Origin: Streptomyces sp. CB02923
GTDB taxonomy: Bacteria; Actinomycetota; Actinomycetes; Streptomycetales; Streptomycetaceae
DNA length: 42,428 nt
Direction: 5' to 3'
NCBI RefSeq assembly: GCF_001905005.1
Contig: NZ_LWKZ01000015.1
Coordinates: 1-42,428 of the forward strand
Shown here in pieces: positions 1 to 8,859 of the stretch. Positions within the stretch are counted from its first letter, which is position 1; each line of letters starts with the position of its first letter. The translations under genes and the position numbers were made by a program. Under the pieces are notes generated by a model. That model saw only the letters and a program-made list of their open reading frames with translations, searched no databases and was not told where the DNA came from.

Positions 1-34
1 GCGGGCGGTCGGGCGGCGCGGGCGGTCGGGCGGC
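1..34. repeat. 17-bp direct repeat, two copies
   Basis: Positions 1-17 are repeated exactly at 18-34 (unit starts GCGGGCGGTC), with a partial third copy starting at 35. The array is cut by the window edge, so its true copy number is unknown. No gene is supported in bases 1-223. Confidence 0.8.
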
Positions 35-102
35 GCGGTTCCGGCGCGCCGCCCCTGGGTAACCCCCAGCCGGGGGGATGATTCCGTTCGATTCGCCCCG
101 GT

Positions 103-186
103 GGACGCGCGGTACGGACACGCGGTACGGACACGCGGTACGGACACGCGGTACGGACACGCGGTGCGGACGCGCCGTACGGACAA
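103..186. repeat. 13-bp tandem repeat array
   Basis: About six copies of a 13-bp unit (GGTACGGACACGC). Four exact copies start at 111, 124, 137 and 150; degenerate copies flank them. The array lies just downstream of the ADP-ribosylglycohydrolase stop. Open frames across it arise from the repeat and are not genes. Length variation between strains would be expected. Confidence 0.85.
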
Positions 187-223
187 ACGCCCCACCCCAC
201 CCCACCGCCCCGCCCGCCCCGCC

Positions 224-1345
224 TCAAGCCCGCGGGTACCGTTCCAGCCACCCCGGTGCGGAGTTCCCCGGTCCGTGCAGGGCCGGGCCCTGGGTCATCT
301 CCATGGCGAAGTCGTCGGCGATCTGGAGGATCGTCGCGCGGCCCTCCACCTCGGCCAGCCACATGGGCGGCAGTGCCGTTTCGCCGTGCAGCGTGCCCAG
401 GAGGTTGCCGCAGACCGCGCCGGTCGAGTCGCTGTCGCCGCCGTGGTTGACTGCCAGCAGGAGCCCGTGCCGTACGTCTTCGGCGACCAGCGCGCAGTAC
501 ACGCCGATCGCCAGGGCCTCTTCGGCGGTCCAGCCCTCGCCCAGCGTCTCCACGCGGGCGGCCGTCGGCATGCCCTGCCGTACGGCGCCCAGCGCCTGCT
601 TGAGCGCTTCGCTGGTCTCCTCGTGGCCCGGCCGGGTGGCCAGGTGGGCGAGGGACTTCTGCACGGCGCTGTCCAGGTCCTCGCCCCGGGCCAGCGAGTG
701 GGTGATGACCGCGAGGGCGCCGGCCGCGAGGTAGCCGGTGGGGTGGCCGTGGGTCTGGGCGGCGCACTCGACGGCGAGCTGGAAGACCAGCTGCGGCTCC
801 CAGCCGACCAGCAGCCCGAACGGCGCCGACCGCATCACCGCGCCGCAGCCTTTGGATTCGGGGTTCTTGGGCTGCTCCAGCGTCCCCATCACCTCGTCGC
901 CGAGCCCGGACAGACAGGACCGGCCGGGTGCCCGCTGCGCGTACAGCCACTCCTCGCGCGCCAGCCAGCCGTCGTCCTTCTTGCGCTCGTCGGGGCCCCA
1001 GTCGCGCTGTGTCGCGGCCCAGCGCAGATACGCGCGGTGCACGTCGGTGGGCGGGTGCCAGGCGCCGGTGTCGCGCCGCACCTGGGCCCGGATCAGGCCG
1101 TCGACGGTGAAGAGTGTCATCTGGGTGTCGTCGGTGACCGTGCCGCGCCGCCCGAAGGCCGGTACGTAATCGGTCACGCCCTCCTGGCCGTGCGCGTCGC
1201 GGATCGTGTCCAGCGAGTCGAATTCGATGCCGGCGCCGAGCGCGTCACCGATCGCCCCGCCCAGCAGGCAGCCGCGTACCCGGCTGCGGAAGTCCTGCTG
1301 TTCGGTGCGGCCCCAGATGGCCGTGCCGCCTGCCGCTGCGCTCAC
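224..1345 (-). CDS. ADP-ribosylglycohydrolase family protein
   Basis: A 373-residue protein of the ADP-ribosylglycohydrolase (DraG/ARH) family, metal-dependent enzymes that remove ADP-ribose from proteins or small molecules. The expected motifs are in order: GDALG at about residues 33-37, the metal-binding TDDTQMT at 71-77, and a C-terminal GGDSDSTGA near 301-309, whose aspartates complete the binuclear metal site. The length is normal. The GTG start at 1345 is chosen because GGAGGGA lies 6-8 bases upstream. It is divergent from the small gene at 1565, with a 219-bp gap that should hold both promoters. The substrate cannot be told from sequence; ADP-ribosyl-protein, ADP-ribosyl-arginine and dinitrogenase-reductase-type activities all share these motifs. 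Confidence 0.93.
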   Translation of the reverse strand: MSAAAGGTAIWGRTEQQDFRSRVRGCLLGGAIGDALGAGIEFDSLDTIRDAHGQEGVTDYVPAFGRRGTVTDDTQMTLFTVDGLIRAQVRRDTGAWHPPTDVHRAYLRWAATQRDWGPDERKKDDGWLAREEWLYAQRAPGRSCLSGLGDEVMGTLEQPKNPESKGCGAVMRSAPFGLLVGWEPQLVFQLAVECAAQTHGHPTGYLAAGALAVITHSLARGEDLDSAVQKSLAHLATRPGHEETSEALKQALGAVRQGMPTAARVETLGEGWTAEEALAIGVYCALVAEDVRHGLLLAVNHGGDSDSTGAVCGNLLGTLHGETALPPMWLAEVEGRATILQIADDFAMEMTQGPALHGPGNSAPGWLERYPRA

Positions 1346-1564
1346 TTCTGTCCCTCCCCGTGGCCCACCACATCCCTTACGGGGTCCTTACGCTCCCCCT
1401 GCCGCAGCACTGTAATCGACCAAGAAGGGTCAACTCCGGGCAAGGAACGCTATGCGAACAGTCACCCCGGAGGAGGCTTTTGATCACTACGGTCCCGATC
1501 AGCACAGTCGTGCCCCCCGCACACCGAGGCCATACGTCCCGCGCACCGGGGGAATGCTCCTTCC

Positions 1565-1825
1565 ATGCCCGAGTTCGAGTGGGACCGCACCGCCATGGCC
1601 GTCGTGGCCTGCGCCCTGGCCGGTGACAGCGACGGCGCCGTGGAACTCCTCCGGCCGCTCTCCCAGCGCGACGTGTGCCAGATCACCGTCCGGCTCGCCG
1701 CGATGGCCGCCGATGCGCTCATCTCCGCCGCCGAGGACACCGGCGGCGACCGCGCGGAGGCACTGGCGCAGTGGCAGCAGTGCATCCTCCAGCACGAGGC
1801 GGAGACGGAGACGGGGGACGGGTGA
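1565..1825 (+). CDS. small hypothetical protein, 86 aa
   Basis: An 86-residue soluble, acidic protein that I do not recognise. It is predicted to be mostly helical: a block of alternating Ala/Leu-rich helices (about residues 10-60) followed by a Gln/Glu-rich tail. There is no signal peptide or membrane segment. The ATG is preceded by a GGGGGA about 11 bases upstream, a little far but usable. Codon use is typical for the region. It is divergent from the ADP-ribosylglycohydrolase and convergent with the TPR ATPase that ends at 1863, so it is probably monocistronic. Small conserved orphan proteins of this kind are common in Streptomyces. Confidence 0.7.
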   Translation: MPEFEWDRTAMAVVACALAGDSDGAVELLRPLSQRDVCQITVRLAAMAADALISAAEDTGGDRAEALAQWQQCILQHEAETETGDG

Positions 1826-1862
1826 GCGCCCGGCGGGGCGGGTGAGCGCCCGGCGGGACGGA

Positions 1863-4859
1863 TCACGGTGAGCCGGGGCCCGCTTCGGCCATCCTCTGCA
1901 GGAGTACGCGGTGGAGGTCGGCCAATGGGCCGCCGCCCGGCACGTCCGGGTCCAGACCCGGCCCCGGATACGAGCCCGGCCCCGTATCCGGGCGCGGCTC
2001 CGAGCCCGCCCCCGGACCCGGCCGGAGCGCCGCCAGATCCCGCAGCCCGAACTCCGTCTCGGCCACGCGATCCCAGGGCGCTCCCTCGCCGAACAGAACG
2101 GTGAGCACGGTGTGGGCGCCGGTCCAGTCGGCGAGGGCGCAGCGGCTGACGAGCGCGACGACGGCGGGGCCCGTGGAGTCGTCGTCGCTGTCCGGCGGCC
2201 GGACCTCCCCGGTCTCGTCCCGCAGCGCCTGCCAGGCGGGTGCCGCGTCCCGCAGCCCGCGCTCGGCGCTCGCGAGCTGCGCGGCCTCGTACCGGACCGG
2301 CAGCTCTCCCGGCGCGAGTCCGGTGGCTTCCGCGACGGCTTCGCGTGCCGCGTCGAGCCTCCCTGACCTGCGCAGGCACCCCGCTCGCCCGGCCAGGAAG
2401 ACGGCCCGGGGCGCGTTCGGCACAGCGGCCCGGCCGGCACCGGCACCGGCACCGGCACCGATGTCGGCGGCAGCGGCAGCAGCAGCCGCAGCGGCGCCCG
2501 CGGAAGCAGAAGCGGCGTCGGCAGCGTCCGCGGCAAGGGCCCGGTCGTAGTCGGCCAGCGCTTCCGCCTCCGCGCCCCGCAGCTGATGTGCCTTGGCGCG
2601 GCAGGCGAGATGCCACGGGTTCGCCGCCCCGAGGGTCACGGAGAGGGTGAGGTTCGCCACCGCGTCGTCGAGCCGGCCCGTGCGGAGGGCGATCCTCCCC
2701 CGCGCCGCGGCGGCCCACGCGTACCGCGGGTTGACGGCCAGCGCCCTGTCGAACTCGGCCAGCGCCTGCGTGTGCCGCCCCATCGCCGAGTAGGCCATGC
2801 CCAGCTCGGCCATCGCCCAGGCGTACCCGGGTGCGATCTCGACGGCGCGTTCCAGGCCCATCAGCGCCTCCTCGTAGCGGCCCAGGCGGCGCAGGCAGAC
2901 GGCGCGGCTGCCGTGGGCCGGGGCGTGCTGCGGGAACAGTTCCAGCGTCCGGTCGAACATGGTCAGTGCCTGTTCGTACCGGCCCATGAGCCGGGTGACC
3001 TCGCCGATCTGGAAGGAGGCCACCACCTCACCGGGGTCGATGTCCAGCGCGCGGGTGTAGTCCTCGGCGGCGCGCTCGAAGTCCCGTACGTAGCGGTGCG
3101 TCAGTCCGCGGCCGACCAGCGCGTCCACGTCGTCCGGCGCCAGCTCCAGGCTTCGGTCGAAGTCGGCGAACGACTGCTGCCAGCGTTCCGCCTTGCGGTG
3201 CTCACGGCCGCGGAGCCGGTGGATCCTCGCCTGCTCCGGCACGTCCACGCCGGACCGGGCGAGCATCGCCGTCAGGGCCTTCACCAGGCCGTCCGGTGCG
3301 TCGAGGCCGGCGGTCAGCCGTGTGCCCCACGTACGGGTCTCGGCGGAGTCCGCGTCGTCGCCCGCCTGCCGGACGGCCTCCCCGACCAGGCGTACGGCGG
3401 CGGGTACGTACTCGGCGGTGGCCGTCGCCTCCGTCAGCGCCGCGGGCAGGAACGCCCGCGGGTCGGCGCACAGACCGTGGTAGATCTCCCGCAGCCGGAA
3501 CTCCCGCCACCGCTCGTCCCGGCGGCACGGGCCCGCGCCCCTGCCGTCCGCGCACTCCTCCCGGCCGCGGCGCGCCGCCTCCGCCAGGCGTCCGTGCCGC
3601 TCGGCCCAGGCGCGTGGCGAGCGGTGGCGCTGGAGGCGCAGCATCGCCGTACGGACCACCTCGTGGTACTGCCAGCGGCCGTCGCGGCCGGTGACGAAGG
3701 GCAGCGTGCACAGCCAGCCGAACCGGTCGGCGGCGTCCGCGTCCACCGCGTCCCGGTAGACGTCCTCGTCCAGGTGGCGCGGCAGGGCGGCGGCCAGCGC
3801 GGCTTCCCGCCGTACCGGGTCGGTCTCCCACTTCAGGAAGCGTTCGACGGCGGTGTCGCTGGGGTCGTCGACGGCGTCCGCCGCGCGGGGACGGTTCCCG
3901 GCGAGCGTCGATACGAGCACCGGGAGGCCGCCGGAGAGCCGCAGGATGGCTGCGACCGTGTCGGCGTCGGTCACGTCCCGGGCCGCCAGGTACCGCCGCG
4001 CCTCGTCCTCCGTGAAGGCGTCGAGCGGTACGTCCGTGACGTGCTCCAGGTGGTCGGCCCAGCAGCGCCGGTCCAGTGGGTCCCGGCCGGAGAGGGTGAC
4101 CATGACGTTCTGCGCCAGCGGCCCGTAGCGGTCGCTGAAGAGGATGTCGCGCAGCCAGGTGTCCAGCAGGGGCCCGGTCGCCTCGTACGTGTCGAAGAAG
4201 AGCGCCACTACGGGTGCGGCGTCGGCGGCGGCGCTCAGTTCCCGTACGAAGACCGGGGTCAGCACCTCGACCGGTGACAGGACCAGCTGGACGTCGTCGT
4301 GGTTGCGCAGCCGTGCGCCGATGCGGCTGCGCAGCCGGTCCGTGCCCCGGGCGAGCCGGGTGGTGTCCATCGCGCCGGCGAAGGGTGCGACGCCCGGGAT
4401 CAGGCCGATACCCGCCACGCCCGCCTGCGCGATGATCATGCTGCCGGGTGAGGGCGGCGCGTCGTCACCCGGTTCGTCCGGCCCGGCCAGCGCCGCCTCC
4501 GCCTCCTGCCGCCGCTCCCGGTAGGTGGCCAGCAGCTTGTCGAAGGGCTTCAGCGGGCTGCCCTGGCGGGCCAGCCGGTCGCTGATCTCGGCCATCGCCT
4601 CGGGGACGCCGTGCACCGACTCGTCGGCGTACACGGTCAGCGCGCCGAGCTCGCGTGCCATCTGCTCGAACCGCTGCACCAGGGAGGTCTTTCCGACGCC
4701 TCCCTGGCCGTGCAGGTGGTGCAGGAAGCGGAAGTCGGGGTCGGCCGGGTCGCGGGCGAGGTTGCCCCGGAACGCGGCCAGTTCGTCCTCGCGGCCGACG
4801 AACCCGTCTCCGCGCCGGGCACGGATCAGCTCCTGGCGTGAGAGCCGCCTGCGGTCCAC
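1863..4859 (-). CDS. STAND-like P-loop ATPase with TPR repeats
   Basis: A 998-residue protein. The N-terminus has a VGREDEL-type lead-in (about residues 21-27) and a Walker A loop GQGGVGKTS (51-59), followed by a long ATPase region. In the NTPase region, VVALFFDTYEAT is a good Walker B candidate. From about residue 560 to 900 it has tandem TPR-type 34-residue repeats (for example ALVGRGLTHRYVRDFERAAEDY and the LDxALxxNPRYAW pattern). This architecture resembles signal-transducing STAND ATPases, which use TPRs to sense a ligand or partner. An alanine/glycine run interrupts the TPR region at about 780-825 and a Pro/Gly/Asp-rich linker lies near the C-terminus. The GTG start at 4859 has GGGAGGTGA just upstream. 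No obvious effector domain is fused, so its output is unknown. Confidence 0.88.
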   Translation of the reverse strand: MDRRRLSRQELIRARRGDGFVGREDELAAFRGNLARDPADPDFRFLHHLHGQGGVGKTSLVQRFEQMARELGALTVYADESVHGVPEAMAEISDRLARQGSPLKPFDKLLATYRERRQEAEAALAGPDEPGDDAPPSPGSMIIAQAGVAGIGLIPGVAPFAGAMDTTRLARGTDRLRSRIGARLRNHDDVQLVLSPVEVLTPVFVRELSAAADAAPVVALFFDTYEATGPLLDTWLRDILFSDRYGPLAQNVMVTLSGRDPLDRRCWADHLEHVTDVPLDAFTEDEARRYLAARDVTDADTVAAILRLSGGLPVLVSTLAGNRPRAADAVDDPSDTAVERFLKWETDPVRREAALAAALPRHLDEDVYRDAVDADAADRFGWLCTLPFVTGRDGRWQYHEVVRTAMLRLQRHRSPRAWAERHGRLAEAARRGREECADGRGAGPCRRDERWREFRLREIYHGLCADPRAFLPAALTEATATAEYVPAAVRLVGEAVRQAGDDADSAETRTWGTRLTAGLDAPDGLVKALTAMLARSGVDVPEQARIHRLRGREHRKAERWQQSFADFDRSLELAPDDVDALVGRGLTHRYVRDFERAAEDYTRALDIDPGEVVASFQIGEVTRLMGRYEQALTMFDRTLELFPQHAPAHGSRAVCLRRLGRYEEALMGLERAVEIAPGYAWAMAELGMAYSAMGRHTQALAEFDRALAVNPRYAWAAAARGRIALRTGRLDDAVANLTLSVTLGAANPWHLACRAKAHQLRGAEAEALADYDRALAADAADAASASAGAAAAAAAAAADIGAGAGAGAGRAAVPNAPRAVFLAGRAGCLRRSGRLDAAREAVAEATGLAPGELPVRYEAAQLASAERGLRDAAPAWQALRDETGEVRPPDSDDDSTGPAVVALVSRCALADWTGAHTVLTVLFGEGAPWDRVAETEFGLRDLAALRPGPGAGSEPRPDTGPGSYPGPGLDPDVPGGGPLADLHRVLLQRMAEAGPGSP

Positions 4860-4908
4860 CGCTCACCTCCCGGCCCCGCGCTCCCCCGGCGGGCCTCCGG
4901 GCGCAACC

Positions 4909-4946
4909 GTAGCGGGAGACGGCCGCGCCCGGCCCCTCCCCGCTAC
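4909..4946 (-). terminator. hairpin at the 3' end of fbiC
   Basis: GTAGCGGGAG (4909-4918) can pair with CTCCCCGCTAC (4936-4946), allowing one bulge, across a 17-base GC-rich loop. The right arm overlaps the fbiC stop codon. There is no U tract, as is common in Streptomyces. It separates fbiC from the ATPase gene downstream. Confidence 0.4.
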
Positions 4947-7630
4947 TCCACCACCGGCAGCAGCTCCGGCAGGTGCCCGTCCGAGGCGAGCGCCGCCGCC
5001 TCGCGCTCCGCGTCGACCGGCCCGTACGTCGTCGTGCGGGCGCGCGACGGGCGGCCCGCGGCGTCCGCGATGGCGACGAGGTCCTGGATGGAGCGGTACG
5101 ACCCGTAACTGGAGCCCGCCATCCGGGAGATGGTCTCCTCCATCAGGGTGCCGCCGAGGTCGTTGGCGCCGGAGCGGAGCATCTCCGCGGCGCCTTCCGC
5201 GCCCAGTTTGACCCAGCTGGTCTGGATGTTGGTGATGTGCGGGTGGAGCAGGACGCGGGCCATCGCCGTCACGGCGCGGTTGTCGCGGGTGGTCGGGCCG
5301 GGGCGGGCGATGCCGGCGAGGTAGACCGGCGCGTTGGTGTGGATGAACGGCAGCGTCACGAATTCCGTGAACCCGCCGGTCTCCTGCTGGATCTCCGCGA
5401 GCAGCCGCAGGTGGCCGAGCCAGTGCCGGGGCTGGTCGACATGGCCGTACATCATCGTCGAGGACGAGCGGATGCCCAGCTCGTGGGCGGTCTTGACGAC
5501 CTCGACCCAGGTGGCGGTGGGCAGCTTGCCCTTGGTCAGCACCCAGCGGACCTCGTCGTCGAGGATCTCGGCGGCGGTGCCGGGGATGGTGTCCAGCCCG
5601 GCGGCCCTGGCCTCGCTCAGCCACTCGCGGATGGACAGGCCGGTGCGCGTCGCGCCGTTGACGACCTCCATCGGCGAGAAGGCGTGTACGTGCATCCCGG
5701 GGACGCGTTCCTTGACGGCGCGCGCGATGTCGAAGTACGCCGTGCCGGGCAGGTCGGGGTGGATGCCGCCCTGCATGCAGACCTCCACCGCGCCCACGTC
5801 CCAGGCCTGCTGGGCGCGGTCGGCGACCTGGGAGAGGGACAGGGTGTAGGCGTCGGCGTCCGTGCGGCGCTGGGCGAAGGCGCAGAAACGGCAGCCGGTG
5901 TAGCAGACGTTCGTGAAGTTGACGTTGCGGGTGACGATGTACGTGACGTCGTCGCCGACGGTGGCGCGGCGCAGGTCGTCGGCGATGCCGCACAGCGCGT
6001 CCAGTGCCGGGCCGTCGGCGTGCAGCAGGGCCAGCGCCTCGGCGTCGGTGAGCTTGGTCGGGTCGTCGGCGGCCTGCGCCAGGGCGGCGCGGACGTCCGT
6101 GTCGATGCGCTCGGGCGCCATGCCGGGGGCGGCGGCCTCGCGCAGCGCGTCCCAGTCGCCGTACACCTCGTCGAAGTCGTCGCGCCGGTCGGCGGTCCGG
6201 CCGTCCGTGTCGATGGTGCGGTGCAGGTCCGTACGGCCCGTGGAGCTCATCGAGAAGCCCTCGTCGGGCTCCTGCCAGGGGCGGCCCTCGACCTTCGCGT
6301 CCGGGCGGGCCAGCCCGGTCTCCGGGTCGGCCAGGGCCCGTACGTGCGGCAGCAGGCGCGGGTCCAGCCAGGGTTCACCGCGCTCGACGTACTCCGGGTA
6401 GACGGCGAGCCGCTCGCGCAGCTCGAAGCCCGCGGCGGCGGACTTCTCGGCCAGCTCCTCGATCCGGGGCCACGGCCGCTCGGGGTTGACGTGGTCGGGC
6501 GTGACCGGGGAGACGCCGCCCCAGTCGTCGATGCCCGCCTCGATGAGCAGCGCGTACTCGGAGTCGACGAGGTTGGGCGGCGCCTGGATGCAGCCGGACG
6601 GGCCCAGGATGTGCCGGGCGACGGCGACGGTGGCGGCCAGCTCCTCCAGCTCCGCGTCGGGCATGCCGCGCATCGCCGTGTCCGGCTTGGCGCGGAAGTT
6701 CTGCACGATGACTTCCTGGATGCCGTGGTAGGCCCGCTGCACCTTGCGCAGGGCGAACAGCGACTCGGCGCGCTCCTCGTGGGTCTCGCCGATGCCGATG
6801 AGCAGTCCGCTCGTGAAGGGGACGCTGGAGCGCCCGGCGTCCTCCAGGACGCGCAGCCGCACGGCCGGTTCCTTGTCGGGCGAGCCGTGGTGCGGGCCGC
6901 CGGGCTCGCTCCACAGGCGCTCCGCGGTGGTCTCCAGCATCATGCCCATCGACGGGGCGACCGGCTTCAGCGTCTGGAAGTCCGTCCAGGACAGCACGCC
7001 CGGGTTCAGGTGGGGCAGCAGCCCGGTCTCCTCCAGGATGCGGATCGCGATGGAGCGTACGTACGCGATGGTGGAGTCGTACCCCTCGGCCTCCAGCCAT
7101 TCACGCGCCTCGGGCCAGCGGTCCTCCGGCTTGTCGCCGAGCGTGATCAGCGCTTCCTTGCAGCCCAGTTCGGCGCCGCGGCGGGCGATGTCCAGCACCT
7201 CGTCGGGGGACATGAACATGCCGTGGCCGGCGCGGCGCAGCTTGCCGGGGACGGTGACGAACGTGCAGTAGTGGCACTTGTCGCGGCACAGGCGCGTGAG
7301 CGGGATGAACACGCTTTTGGAGTACGTGATGACACCGGGCCGCCCGGCGGCCGCCAGGCCGGCGTCGCGCACCCGGGCCGCGGACGCGCACAGATCCCGC
7401 AGGTCGTCGCCGCGCGCCTGGAGCAGCACCGCGGCCTCGCCGACGTCGAGCGCGACGCCGTCGCGGGCGCGCTTGAGGGCGCGGCGCATGGCGTTGGCGG
7501 TGGGGGCGGTGGCGGAGGAGGGCGTGCCGGTGGGGGGCGTGCCGGTGGGGGGCGTGCCGGTGGGGGGCGTGCCGGTGGGGACCGCCACCCGGTCCGTCCC
7601 CTGCCCGGGTACCTGCGCGCTGCTAGTCAT
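4943..7630 (-). CDS. fbiC: FO synthase, bifunctional CofG-CofH (FbiC)
   Basis: An 895-residue fusion of two radical-SAM enzymes that together make FO (7,8-didemethyl-8-hydroxy-5-deazariboflavin), the chromophore of coenzyme F420, from tyrosine and 5-amino-6-ribitylaminouracil. Two CX3CX2C [4Fe-4S]/SAM motifs are visible: CRDKCHYC at 115-122 in the CofG half and CYTGCRFC near 575-582 in the CofH half. The length fits actinobacterial FbiC. The N-terminus carries a GTPPT repeat (residues about 20-36) absent from the catalytic core. The ATG at 7630 has no good ribosome-binding site; a TATGCT element ends six bases before it, so the mRNA may be leaderless. An LLM oxidoreductase lies upstream on the same strand. 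Supports F420 use by the LLM and PPOX proteins in this window. Confidence 0.97.
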   Translation of the reverse strand: MTSSAQVPGQGTDRVAVPTGTPPTGTPPTGTPPTGTPSSATAPTANAMRRALKRARDGVALDVGEAAVLLQARGDDLRDLCASAARVRDAGLAAAGRPGVITYSKSVFIPLTRLCRDKCHYCTFVTVPGKLRRAGHGMFMSPDEVLDIARRGAELGCKEALITLGDKPEDRWPEAREWLEAEGYDSTIAYVRSIAIRILEETGLLPHLNPGVLSWTDFQTLKPVAPSMGMMLETTAERLWSEPGGPHHGSPDKEPAVRLRVLEDAGRSSVPFTSGLLIGIGETHEERAESLFALRKVQRAYHGIQEVIVQNFRAKPDTAMRGMPDAELEELAATVAVARHILGPSGCIQAPPNLVDSEYALLIEAGIDDWGGVSPVTPDHVNPERPWPRIEELAEKSAAAGFELRERLAVYPEYVERGEPWLDPRLLPHVRALADPETGLARPDAKVEGRPWQEPDEGFSMSSTGRTDLHRTIDTDGRTADRRDDFDEVYGDWDALREAAAPGMAPERIDTDVRAALAQAADDPTKLTDAEALALLHADGPALDALCGIADDLRRATVGDDVTYIVTRNVNFTNVCYTGCRFCAFAQRRTDADAYTLSLSQVADRAQQAWDVGAVEVCMQGGIHPDLPGTAYFDIARAVKERVPGMHVHAFSPMEVVNGATRTGLSIREWLSEARAAGLDTIPGTAAEILDDEVRWVLTKGKLPTATWVEVVKTAHELGIRSSSTMMYGHVDQPRHWLGHLRLLAEIQQETGGFTEFVTLPFIHTNAPVYLAGIARPGPTTRDNRAVTAMARVLLHPHITNIQTSWVKLGAEGAAEMLRSGANDLGGTLMEETISRMAGSSYGSYRSIQDLVAIADAAGRPSRARTTTYGPVDAEREAAALASDGHLPELLPVVE
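7521..7580. repeat. 15-bp tandem repeat inside fbiC
   Basis: Four exact copies of GGCGTGCCGGTGGGG at 7521, 7536, 7551 and 7566. The unit is a multiple of three, so copy changes keep frame and only lengthen a GTPPT linker before the CofG domain. Confidence 0.9.
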
Positions 7631-7831
7631 CCAACGAGCATACGAGCGACCACCGACAGTGCCGCAGACCGGACGGCCCGGGGCGGTGTGCCACTGATCA
7701 CTTCAGACGGAGGTTCCCTCCGGGGTGCGGGCGGGCAGCCTGGGCGGGAGGAGTACGGCCGTACGGGAGAAGCGCGGCCGAACGGGAACCGGGCCGCCGC
7801 TCCTCACGGATACCGGCACCCGCACCACCCC

Positions 7832-8656
7832 TCACAGATACTGCGCGTACTCGTCCAGCACCCGCAGCACCTCCGCCTCCTCCGCCGACGGCAGCGCCAC
7901 GACGACCTCCTCCAGCCCCAAGTCCCGCAGCCGCGCCAGCTTCCCGGCCGACGGCTGCACCGAGAACGGCACCACCACCGGGTCGCCGTCCCGGCCCGCC
8001 TCCGTCCACGCCTGCCGCAGGGCGGGCAGCGCCTCCTCCAGCCCCGCCCCGCCGATCGGCAGCCAGCCGTCCGCGTACTCCGCGGCGCTCGCGAAGAGCC
8101 GCGGTCCGGCCGCGCCGCCGAGCAGCGTGCGCGGCGCGCCCTTGGCCGGCTTCGGGTGCGCCAGGCTGGCCCGTACGGAAGCGAAACGGCCCTCGTAGGC
8201 GGTCGGCTCGTCCGCCCACAGGGCGCGCATCACCAGCATCCGCTCCCGTACCAGTGCGCGCCGCGTCGACCACTCGATGCCGTGGTCCGCCGCCTCCTCC
8301 ACGTTCCAGCCGAATCCCACACCCAGCGTGAACCGCCCGCCGGACAGGTGGTCCAGCGTCGCGACCTGCTTGGCGAGGGCGATCGGGTCGTGCTGGGCGA
8401 CCAGGGTGATGCCGGTGGCGACCGTCAGCCGCTCGGTCACGGCCGCGGCCTGACCGAGCGCCACGAACGGGTCGAGGGTGCGCCCGTACTCGCGGGGCAG
8501 CGGTTCGCCCATGGGGGCGGGCGTGTCACGGCTGGCCGGGATGTGCGTGTGCTCGGGGAGGTAGAGCCCGGCGAACCCGCGCTGCTCCAGTTCCCGGGCC
8601 AGCCGGTCGGGCCGGATGGACTCGTCGGTCAGGAAGATGGTGGTCGAGATCCGCAT
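7832..8656 (-). CDS. LLM class F420-dependent oxidoreductase
   Basis: A 274-residue luciferase-like monooxygenase-fold (LLM) protein. The TIM-barrel signatures are clear: LYLPEHTHIP near residues 34-43, the strand TVATGITLVAQHDP, and the family marker LDHLSGGRFTLGVGFGWNVEEA (about 113-134), which packs around the deazaflavin/flavin. The family uses F420 or FMN to oxidise or reduce small alcohols and carbonyls; the substrate is not predictable. The ATG at 8656 is chosen over an upstream one because GGAGG precedes it by 10 bases and the protein then starts directly with the first barrel strand. It lies 201 bp upstream of fbiC on the same strand, making F420 the likely cofactor. It is divergent from the metallohydrolase at 8860. 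Confidence 0.92.
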   Translation of the reverse strand: MRISTTIFLTDESIRPDRLARELEQRGFAGLYLPEHTHIPASRDTPAPMGEPLPREYGRTLDPFVALGQAAAVTERLTVATGITLVAQHDPIALAKQVATLDHLSGGRFTLGVGFGWNVEEAADHGIEWSTRRALVRERMLVMRALWADEPTAYEGRFASVRASLAHPKPAKGAPRTLLGGAAGPRLFASAAEYADGWLPIGGAGLEEALPALRQAWTEAGRDGDPVVVPFSVQPSAGKLARLRDLGLEEVVVALPSAEEAEVLRVLDEYAQYL

Positions 8657-8859
8657 ACTGGGCGTACCTCCGCGTCGGCAGTGCTCCCTTCCTACCGCCG
8701 GGAACGGGCAGCGTCCACGAGGCGCCGGGGCGGCGGCTCCGGAACACGCCACACGAGAGCGTTTCCGCCCCGTCCCCTTCCCTTGTCCGCCCGTTCACGC
8801 CTCAATACGAGGGTTCCACCACGCCGGTACCTCCACGCCGACCCCGGAAGCGGTGCCCC

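Noticed and set aside
103..186. CRISPR-like array
   Set aside because: The repeats are 13 bp in direct tandem with no spacers, and no cas gene is near.
2586..4277. A 563-codon plus-strand frame inside the TPR ATPase
   Set aside because: Antisense to the Walker A/TPR gene; no start signal and no domain.
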